Source: JAFGQE01 sp046484775
GTDB taxonomy: Bacteria > Bacillota > Clostridia > DUPQ01
Assembly: GCA_046484775.1 (NCBI GenBank)
Contig: JAWOIG010000004.1
Span: 1 to 5,699, forward strand
Direction of reading: 5' to 3'
DNA length: 5,699 bases
The translations under genes and the position numbers were made by a program. The notes beneath the pieces are model-generated. The model saw only the letters and a list, made by a program, of their open reading frames with translations. It made no database searches and had not been told where the DNA came from. Each line of letters opens with the position of its first letter. The stretch's first letter is position 1. This document shows positions 1 to 4,788 of the stretch, piece after piece.

Positions 1-72
1 ATTTGATTATATCACCTTAACCCGCCGAAATTGCCATGCGGGCATCCTCACTCGTACAAAATTTACAAAAAC

Positions 73-104
73 TTCACATTTATACTTGGTTTACAATGTA
101 TAAT
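73..104 (+). promoter_or_regulatory. Candidate sigma-A promoter of the first gene
   Basis: A perfect -10 hexamer TATAAT lies at 99-104. The best upstream -35-like hexamer is TTCACA at 73-78, but the 20-base spacer is longer than the usual 16-18, so the -35 assignment is weak. Transcription would start near 111, giving a leader of about 38 bases. A short dyad, CACCC-GT-GGGTG (112-123), sits at or just after the expected start site. Its two-base loop is too tight for an RNA hairpin, so if it matters it is more likely a protein-binding site. Confidence 0.45.
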
Positions 105-148
105 GTTCCTGCACCCGTGGGTGTACAAACCCAAAGAACCGGAGAAAC

Positions 149-841
149 ATGAAAAGATTCATAGCACCGATAATAATATTCCTCATATTCGCCACTCTCA
201 TCTACATGGCGTTCAACCGCAACACAATGCCGGCCGACGCCCTGGTGGATACGATGATAGAACTGTGCGATTCAGGCACCCTGATCGCCGAAAAGTATGT
301 AAACGAGCCGCTTGGCATCGAGTTCAACGCCCCATATGTGGAAGGCAGCGAATGGCAGACCATACGCTACCAGAATCAGTTCGCCCGAAGGCCGACGCTT
401 GCGCACAGGGCCGCACAGGCCTGGTTCGTCACGATGCAGCCCGAGGATGGTCCATACCCGTCATTCATACTGATAGCGCGCTATATGGACATCCCCTACT
501 CGAATTTCAGGCGGGAGAGCTCGGAGGAATTCGCGCAGAGGATGCGCGACGACCACGTCCGCGCCATCATCGCCGGAAACAGGGATAACGAGGGCATGTT
601 CACGAAGGAAATCACATACACCAACATCATGCCCGTCGAAGCGGACGGTGAGATAATGTACGAGTACTCATCCGAAAACATCGTCACGGGCGACCACTTC
701 GTCGCATATGCGATAAGGATCGACGATTTCGCATACTGGCTGCAGTTTTACGGCTTCGGCGAACAGGTCGACCCCGCCTTCATCGACGAGGTGATAGGCA
801 GCATCCGTTTCACCGGACATCAGGTTAAAATCAAATACTGA
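149..841 (+). CDS. Membrane-anchored extracytoplasmic protein of unknown function
   Basis: I do not recognise this 230-residue protein. The ATG at 149 follows a GGAG (141-144) four bases upstream and gives an N terminus typical of an uncleaved signal anchor: K2 and R3, then a hydrophobic stretch at about residues 4-22 (FIAPIIIFLIFATLIYMAF), then a polar remainder, so about 205 residues should lie outside the membrane. There is no lipobox cysteine after the helix. The C-terminal part alternates beta-like and aromatic segments and ends in FIDEVIGSIRF (residues 211-221). That ending resembles the last helix-strand of PsbP/Mog1-like lipoprotein domains, but this is a guess from pattern only. The gene is GC-rich, uses ATA and AGG often, stands alone, and converges on the transporter gene. 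Coding reality is well supported by start signals, length and composition; function is unknown. Confidence 0.85.
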   Translation: MKRFIAPIIIFLIFATLIYMAFNRNTMPADALVDTMIELCDSGTLIAEKYVNEPLGIEFNAPYVEGSEWQTIRYQNQFARRPTLAHRAAQAWFVTMQPEDGPYPSFILIARYMDIPYSNFRRESSEEFAQRMRDDHVRAIIAGNRDNEGMFTKEITYTNIMPVEADGEIMYEYSSENIVTGDHFVAYAIRIDDFAYWLQFYGFGEQVDPAFIDEVIGSIRFTGHQVKIKY

Positions 842-867
842 AAATCCAAACAAACTAAAAAGACGCC

Positions 868-922
868 TGCCAGGGAGTTGCCCCTGGGATTGCCAGGGAG
901 TTGTCCCTGGGATAACTCCCTG
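868..922. repeat. Palindromic intergenic repeat, copy A, with 23-bp tandem duplication
   Basis: Two 23-base units (868-890 and 891-913) stand directly in tandem and differ at one position (C at 881, T at 904). The second unit runs into a palindrome with 14-base arms, 894-907 and 909-922, around a single T; the core is GGGAGTTGTCCC/GGGATAACTCCC with one G-T pair. It lies between two convergent genes, so it could also serve as a bidirectional terminator. There is no T-run on either side of the stem, which argues against a classical intrinsic terminator. Related copies lie at 2265-2326 and 4102-4185. Confidence 0.8.
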
Positions 923-939
923 CTTTCGAATGAATCAAA

Positions 940-2205
940 TCAGTCGTCCATTGATTCGTATGCATCTATGTTCTTGACAGGCTCCGGCTTGCTGTCGCCG
1001 TGCTTTACGAAAAGCATGGTCGCGAATGCCATCAGGGCGAACAGCGTTCCATATGGAAACAGCGTCCAGTAACCCACATGCTGCAGCAGCAAGCCCGACA
1101 GAATAGGTGTAACAATCTGAGCCGACATTGAAAACGTATAATATATCCCTGTATATTTCCCGACGTCCGCGCTTCTGCTCATTTCAACTACCATCGGATA
1201 TGAATTGACGTTGATGGACGCCCAACCCACCCCGGCCAGTGCGAAGATGAAGAACAGCATGGTTGAGAAATTCCGAAACAGCGCCGCGGAGCCAAAGGCG
1301 ATGACAAGCAGGATTATGCCGCCCAGGATGGTTTTCTTGCGGCCGAGCCTGGATGCCAGGATGCCCACGGGTATGAACGCCAGTATGGCAGCCACCTGGG
1401 CGACTATCAGCGTGTATGCGAACACACCGCCCTCCAGTCCCCAGTAAACCTGGGCATAACGTGAAAACGCGGTGGTTATTGCATTGTAGCCCATAAACCA
1501 AAGGAAGACCGAGGTCAGGATGAAGTAGAAGCTCCTCTTCACATCGGCGGGCATGACCTCTGACGATTTCCGTGCCTTTTCCTCCCGGACCTGATCGTCA
1601 AGGTTCTGCACCAGGTCGCGCTCCCGGATTTTAAAGACCAGAACCAGGACCGCAACCAGCATGAACACCGCGACGATGGCATAAACCGTTATGTAGTTCG
1701 GGCTTTCTCCTTTCGGGACCAGAATGCCTACTGCCAGCAATGCGAATATGCCTCCGACAGCCCCCATCAGGTTGATGACGGCGTTCGCCTTGGAACGCAG
1801 CGGCTTGGGCGTGACGTCGGGCATTAGCGCGACGCTTGCCGAGCGATACGTGCTTGTGGCCAGCAGCGTGATTCCAAGAGCGATGACGAAAAGGGTAAGC
1901 GATCGCATGTTGTCGGATATCGGGATGAACATCATGCCCACGACGGTCACGAGAGTCCCCGTGAGTATGAACGGCATCCTCCTTCCCATGCGTGTGCTCG
2001 TTTTGTCCGACAGAGCACCGAACAATGGCAGCAGAAGCAGCGCCAGAATGTTGTCCGCGGCCATGACGATGCCGGTTATGCTGTCGCTGACCCCGAATGT
2101 ATTCTTCAAAATCAGCGGCACTATGCCGTCGTACAGCTGCCAGAAAGAGCCTATGGTCATGAATGCCAGACCAACCAGGAAAGTACGCTTATAGTTCAGT
2201 TTCAT
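940..2205 (-). CDS. MFS transporter, SLC45/GPH-like (probable sugar carrier)
   Basis: This 421-residue integral membrane protein has the length and hydrophobicity of a 12-helix major facilitator carrier. A loop motif after the second helix, GALSDKTSTRMGRR (residues 63-76), is the MFS signature with its conserved Asp67 and basic cluster. A weaker second-half counterpart, LASRLGRKK, lies at 283-291. The segment RSASVALMPDVTPKPLRSKA (121-140) and the block SYPMVVEMSRSADVGKYTG (335-353) resemble those of SLC45-type and glycoside-pentoside-hexuronide carriers. A disaccharide or glycoside taken up by cation symport is therefore likely, but the substrate cannot be read from sequence. Residues 192-222 form the charged central cytoplasmic loop between the two six-helix halves. 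The start is supported by AAGGAG seven bases upstream (2213-2218 on the minus strand). No glycosidase or regulator is adjacent to reveal the substrate. It is divergent from L25 and convergent with the first gene, so it is probably monocistronic. Confidence 0.93.
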   Translation of the reverse strand: MKLNYKRTFLVGLAFMTIGSFWQLYDGIVPLILKNTFGVSDSITGIVMAADNILALLLLPLFGALSDKTSTRMGRRMPFILTGTLVTVVGMMFIPISDNMRSLTLFVIALGITLLATSTYRSASVALMPDVTPKPLRSKANAVINLMGAVGGIFALLAVGILVPKGESPNYITVYAIVAVFMLVAVLVLVFKIRERDLVQNLDDQVREEKARKSSEVMPADVKRSFYFILTSVFLWFMGYNAITTAFSRYAQVYWGLEGGVFAYTLIVAQVAAILAFIPVGILASRLGRKKTILGGIILLVIAFGSAALFRNFSTMLFFIFALAGVGWASINVNSYPMVVEMSRSADVGKYTGIYYTFSMSAQIVTPILSGLLLQHVGYWTLFPYGTLFALMAFATMLFVKHGDSKPEPVKNIDAYESMDD

Positions 2206-2247
2206 AGAATGACTCCTTGCGAAAAATATTTAATTGCACTTAAAATT

Positions 2248-2256
2248 ATTTTACCA
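2248..2256 (-). promoter_or_regulatory. Candidate extended -10 promoter of the MFS gene
   Basis: Read on the minus strand, TGGTAAAAT fits an extended -10 element (TGn followed by TAAAAT). The transcript would start near 2241, leaving a 35-base leader that contains the AAGGAG site. With a 17-base spacer the -35 position would fall at 2271-2276, inside palindromic repeat copy B, where the hexamer (ATGTTT) is far from consensus. An extended -10 can work without a good -35. Confidence 0.4.
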
Positions 2257-2264
2257 TATAAAAT

Positions 2265-2326
2265 GCGGGGAAACATCCCTGGGATGATTCCCCCGCTTTT
2301 CGACAAATTGTCCCAGGGATGATTTT
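2265..2326. repeat. Palindromic intergenic repeat, copy B (two adjacent hairpins)
   Basis: Hairpin B1 pairs 2265-2279 (GCGGGGAAACATCCC) with 2281-2296 (GGGATGATTCCCCCGC) around a single T, with one bulged C and one A-A mismatch. Hairpin B2 pairs 2305-2314 (AAATTGTCCC) with 2316-2325 (GGGATGATTT) around an A, with two G-T pairs. Both share the TCCC(A/T)GGGAT centre with the copies at 868-922 and 4102-4185. The copy sits between two divergent promoters, so it cannot be a terminator for either flanking gene. Confidence 0.8.
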
Positions 2327-2353
2327 CCGAACTTTCATCTTCTGAAGATTCAC

Positions 2354-2382
2354 TTGTAATTTTATCTATAAAAACATAAGAT
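2354..2382 (+). promoter_or_regulatory. Sigma-A-like promoter of the L25/Ctc gene
   Basis: TTGTAA (2354-2359) and TAAGAT (2377-2382) are separated by exactly 17 bases of A/T-rich DNA. Each hexamer matches the vegetative consensus at four of six positions. Transcription would start near 2389, about 23 bases before the ATG. In Bacillus subtilis ctc is under the stress factor sigma-B; I see no convincing sigma-B pair (GTTT, then GGGTAT) here, so ordinary vegetative expression is more likely. Confidence 0.6.
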
Positions 2383-2411
2383 AGTATCAGAAAGTTTTTA
2401 GGAGGAACATT

Positions 2412-3035
2412 ATGAGTATCAATACATTAGTATGCGAAAAAAGAGATTTGGCAATAAAGGCTAAAATAATTAGAAAGAACGGGTTCGTGCCTGCAGTTGT
2501 TTACGGGCGTCATATAGATTCATTAAGCATTCAAATTCAACAAGAAGCAGCAATGAAATTCCTGCAAATTCATTCCAGGGGTTCACAAGTGCTTTTGGAA
2601 ATTGATGGTAAAGAGCAGCTGGCAATTTTAAAAGAATTTCACAGGGACCCATTGAGCCGTAAAATAATACATATCGAATTTCATGCATTAACATCCGGTG
2701 AAAAAGTCAATGTAACTTTGCCCATTAAATACATGAATAAAGATTCACTTGAACAAGATACATATCTTCAGGTGCAAATGAATGAAATTGATATTTCAGC
2801 ATTACCGGAATTCTTAATAGATCATGTAAATATTGATTTATCTAAATACAACTTGGGTGATTCTGTTTTTGTCAAGGATTTGGATGTTTCCAATGATGAA
2901 AATATTGAAGTTATTTCCCACCAGGATTCTCTGGTGTGTACAATAACTCATGCCGCTAAATTCGAGGAAGAACTTCCTGATGATGAAGTTGAAACCGATG
3001 AAGAAGCCGAATCAACCAAAACAACCGAAGAGTAA
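2412..3035 (+). CDS. rplY/ctc: 50S ribosomal protein L25 / general stress protein Ctc
   Basis: This 207-residue protein belongs to the long, two-domain L25 (TL5/Ctc) family, which binds 5S rRNA in the large ribosomal subunit. The N-terminal RNA-binding domain (about residues 4-93) carries the hallmark GFVPAVVYG (24-32) and HRDPLSRKIIHIEFH (77-91). The C-terminal TL5 beta domain (about 100-182) includes LPEFLIDHVNIDLSKYNLGD (131-150) and ends at about VCTITH. A strongly acidic tail, residues 185-207, follows, as is common in the Ctc form. The start is fixed by AGGAGG at 2400-2405, six bases before the ATG. The gene is markedly more A/T-rich (about 36% GC by sampled lines) than the two genes to its left. 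Its usual partner pth is not next to it; the following gene is convergent. Identification is very secure; only the rplY versus ctc name is a matter of convention. Confidence 0.97.
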   Translation: MSINTLVCEKRDLAIKAKIIRKNGFVPAVVYGRHIDSLSIQIQQEAAMKFLQIHSRGSQVLLEIDGKEQLAILKEFHRDPLSRKIIHIEFHALTSGEKVNVTLPIKYMNKDSLEQDTYLQVQMNEIDISALPEFLIDHVNIDLSKYNLGDSVFVKDLDVSNDENIEVISHQDSLVCTITHAAKFEEELPDDEVETDEEAESTKTTEE

Positions 3036-3063
3036 ATTCGGCATTTTCACTTATGCTCTGATT

Positions 3064-3085
3064 TTATAACCTTTTCAGGTTATAA
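3064..3085. terminator. Hairpin shared by the L25 and epimerase gene ends
   Basis: TTATAACC (3064-3071) and GGTTATAA (3078-3085) are a perfect 8-bp inverted repeat around the loop TTTTCA. It begins 28 bases after the L25 stop, and its right arm contains the TAA stop (3080-3082) of the convergent epimerase gene. A bidirectional terminator is the natural reading. However, the stem has only two G-C pairs and neither strand shows a clean T-run after it, so termination would be weak. Confidence 0.45.
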
Positions 3086-4003
3086 TCGGTTGTGTTTTGC
3101 CATGCTCTCAATATGCTTATATAGACCGTCACGGATTGAGGTTGAAGGAACTTTTACCCCTGCATTTTTCAGTTTTCCGAGATCGTATAGCCTGTGGCAC
3201 ATAAAAGGGCCGGCATCAGGATGTTCCGACAGATACTGATTGACAGGGATTTCTTCAATGACCGCATCTTTGCCAAGATATTCACCGATGATTTCATAAT
3301 ATTTCCTTGATTCGATAATATCAGGTCCCATGGCACAGAATATTTCGTTATATGTCTTTTCATTCCCAATGCAGCTGAGCATTAGTTCAGCAAGGTCAGC
3401 CGCAAAGATGGGCTGCTGAAGAAAATAGCCGCCGCCGACCAGAAACAGGGGTTGCCCTTCTTTGATTTTTGAAATCAAAGAAGGATTGCGTGTCTCTTGC
3501 GGCAAGCAACCAGGATAGGAGCCCGGACCATAAATATGTGCCGGCCTTAAGACAGTGTAAACCATCTCGCCAAGATTGCCATTAATAAACTCCAGTTCAC
3601 ATAAACGCTTTTTTGCTCCATAGCTGTCATCCATCAGAAAATTCATGTTCTGTTCTGTCTGCGGGAACCACCTTTTCCCGGGGGCATAAACAAAATCAGT
3701 TGAAACCCATATCAGATGATCGGTACGATTCTTGAATTCCTCAATATCCTGCCTTGCTTCTTCAGGATCAAAGCAGATACAATCAAAAACCGCATCCCAA
3801 TGACAATCTGCGTCTGCAATTACCTTTTTAAAAGCAGCTTCATCGTGGCGATCGGCAACCAGGGCAGTCACTCCCTCGGGAACCGGCTTTTGGCCTCTTG
3901 TAACAATATATACTTCATGTCCCTGCATGACCGCAATCGAGGCAAGGGTACCGCTTAGGAAACCGCTTCCGCCAATGATCAGTAGTTTATATTTTCTATT
4001 CAT
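3080..4003 (-). CDS. NAD(P)-dependent epimerase/dehydratase-like protein (extended SDR)
   Basis: This 307-residue Rossmann-fold protein is of the extended short-chain dehydrogenase/reductase type. The dinucleotide-binding loop is LLIIGGSGFLSG (residues 7-18), a close variant of the extended-SDR GxxGxxG. The second strand ends in VTRG (34-37), and the basic R37 suggests that NADP(H) is possible. WVSTDFVYAPG (99-109) holds the active-site Ser/Thr region. Y128 and K132 form the YxxxK catalytic pair in SYGAKKR, and LRPAHIYGPG (152-161) is the conserved segment after it. Overall it resembles sugar-nucleotide epimerases and CSP41-like proteins, but substrate and reaction are not readable. I chose the ATG at 4003, which has an AGGA about ten bases and a GGGGA directly upstream. 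A longer TTG-initiated version (4039) would add 12 residues that are not part of the fold. It is flanked by unrelated divergent and convergent genes, so there is no pathway context. Confidence 0.9.
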   Translation of the reverse strand: MNRKYKLLIIGGSGFLSGTLASIAVMQGHEVYIVTRGQKPVPEGVTALVADRHDEAAFKKVIADADCHWDAVFDCICFDPEEARQDIEEFKNRTDHLIWVSTDFVYAPGKRWFPQTEQNMNFLMDDSYGAKKRLCELEFINGNLGEMVYTVLRPAHIYGPGSYPGCLPQETRNPSLISKIKEGQPLFLVGGGYFLQQPIFAADLAELMLSCIGNEKTYNEIFCAMGPDIIESRKYYEIIGEYLGKDAVIEEIPVNQYLSEHPDAGPFMCHRLYDLGKLKNAGVKVPSTSIRDGLYKHIESMAKHNRL

Positions 4004-4066
4004 TTCCCCATATCCTATTCTGAAGTTTGCCAAAAACAACGATTGACTATCTGGAAGTCTCTTCTA

Positions 4067-4075
4067 ATCATATCA
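4067..4075 (-). promoter_or_regulatory. Candidate extended -10 promoter of the epimerase gene
   Basis: On the minus strand TGATATGAT is a good extended -10 (TGn plus TATGAT, five of six to consensus). The start site would be near 4060, giving a leader of about 57 bases. No recognisable -35 is present 17 bases further upstream. Repeat copy C begins immediately upstream of this region. Confidence 0.4.
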
Positions 4076-4101
4076 TGAACGAACAGATTTAGCTCCATTG
4101 T

Positions 4102-4185
4102 CCCCTGGCTTTCATGACAGGGGTGGGGAATTGTCCCAGGTAGGGAATTATCCCAGGGATAATTCCCCACCTCCCTGGGATGATT
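4102..4185. repeat. Palindromic intergenic repeat, copy C (nested hairpins)
   Basis: This is the largest copy. A perfect 12-base palindrome pairs 4143-4154 (GGGAATTATCCC) with 4156-4167 (GGGATAATTCCC). It is enclosed by an outer 12-bp stem, 4129-4140 (AATTGTCCCAGG) with 4174-4185 (CCTGGGATGATT), containing two G-T pairs. An alternative 11-bp perfect pairing joins 4122-4132 with 4161-4171. A separate small stem, CCCCTG (4102-4107) with CAGGGG (4118-4123), lies at the left edge. The copy occupies the middle of the 350-base gap between the divergent epimerase and TIR genes, next to the epimerase promoter. It contains no credible coding sequence. Confidence 0.8.
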
Positions 4186-4228
4186 TGTTGTTTTTCCAAT
4201 ATTCATTTGTTTCCAAAAACCAATAGTG

Positions 4229-4267
4229 ATAGAATTCTATTATAGTTCTCCTTAAAACAAGAACTAT
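4229..4267. promoter_or_regulatory. Paired dyads upstream of the TIR gene (possible operator)
   Basis: Two dyads sit side by side: a perfect 12-base palindrome ATAGAATTCTAT (4229-4240), and an inverted repeat ATAGTTCT (4242-4249) with AGAACTAT (4260-4267) separated by ten bases. The arms are similar (ATAGAA-like and ATAGTTCT), as expected for repeated half-sites of one regulator. The second dyad is followed by GATTTTTA, so a weak terminator is an alternative. The remaining stretch to the TIR start (4268-4342) is A/T-rich; TTGCTT at 4308-4313 and TATATA at 4313-4318 are promoter-like fragments but do not form a convincing pair. Confidence 0.4.
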
Positions 4268-4353
4268 GATTTTTACTAAACAAACATATCAACAAACAGA
4301 AGAAAATTTGCTTATATATCGTGCATTTGAAAATTAAGACATGAGGTGGTTTG

Positions 4354-4788
4354 ATGGAAGACCGGATGGACCAATCAAGTTATGTGTATGATGCTTTTAT
4401 AAGCTACAGGCACACCAATCCTGATATCTTGATAGCGGAAAGACTTCATAGACTCCTTGAGACGTACAAAACCCCGCATCATTTGGTGCAACAGGGTATA
4501 AGAAGCGGTTTGCCCAGGGTGTTTCGAGACAGGGAAGAGCTTCCTACATCCAGTGATTTGAATTCCGATATCGACAGGGCCCTGCAGCAATCAAGATTTT
4601 TGATCGTCATATGTTCTCCCCGCACACCCGAGTCCAAATGGGTCAAAAGCGAAATCGCCAGATTCAAGGAGCTTCACGGCAACGACAGGATACTGGCCAT
4701 ATTGATAGAAGGCGAACCGGGCCAGTCATTTCCACCGGAGATTTTCGGGGTAAGCAAGACTATCGGGGAAAAAGACGGGAACCAATAG
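4354..4788 (+). CDS. TIR-domain protein, N-terminal part, ending at an in-frame amber codon
   Basis: As written this encodes 144 residues, almost exactly one TIR domain. TIR domains act as protein-interaction modules and, in many bacterial and plant proteins and in SARM1, as NAD+-cleaving enzymes. Box 1 is YDAFISYRH (residues 12-20) and the box-2-like region is VFRDREELP (56-64). The core strands are FLIVICSP (82-89) and ILAILIEGEP (113-122). KWVKSEIARF (95-104) places Glu100 where SARM1 has its catalytic glutamate in W-V-H-K-E-I, so NADase activity is plausible. The ATG at 4354 is preferred: GAGGTGG (4343-4349) lies four bases upstream, whereas the TTG at 4351 would be only one base from it. 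The TAG at 4786-4788 falls in the linker after the domain, and the same frame continues without another stop to the window edge. The product is therefore either a stand-alone TIR domain or the first part of a larger receptor. Confidence 0.9.
   Translation: MEDRMDQSSYVYDAFISYRHTNPDILIAERLHRLLETYKTPHHLVQQGIRSGLPRVFRDREELPTSSDLNSDIDRALQQSRFLIVICSPRTPESKWVKSEIARFKELHGNDRILAILIEGEPGQSFPPEIFGVSKTIGEKDGNQ
4786..4788 (+). other. In-frame TAG separating TIR and WD40 parts
   Basis: The context is CAA-TAG-GAA, between Gln144 and the segment EVSKVTEALAADVR. Both sides belong to the same reading frame, and the join matches the linker I expect in intact TIR–WD40 proteins, where a residue stands at this place and an E-P/A-LAADVR segment follows. 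No base is gained or lost, so this is a nonsense codon and not a frameshift. The other genes here stop with TGA (149-841 and 940-2205) or TAA (L25 and epimerase). This TAG is the only in-frame amber codon I see in a coding frame. Confidence 0.85.

Noticed and set aside
31..588. A 185-codon open frame on the plus strand
   Set aside because: It overlaps the better-supported gene at 149-841 in another frame. Its translation is His/Arg/Pro-rich with no domain pattern, typical of a GC-rich shadow frame.
868..922. Tandem repeat as a possible CRISPR array
   Set aside because: The units are directly adjacent with no spacers, and no cas genes are present.
1724..2194. A 156-codon plus-strand frame opposite the transporter
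   Set aside because: It is the antisense shadow of the MFS gene; it has no ribosome binding site and a biased Met/Thr/Ser composition.
4004..4039. Longer epimerase start at TTG 4039
   Set aside because: The extra 12 residues precede the Rossmann strand and add nothing to the fold. The ATG at 4003 has a better ribosome binding context.
4015..4206. A 63-codon minus-strand frame across repeat C
   Set aside because: Most of it is translated palindromic repeat DNA; it has no recognisable protein features and overlaps the epimerase promoter region.
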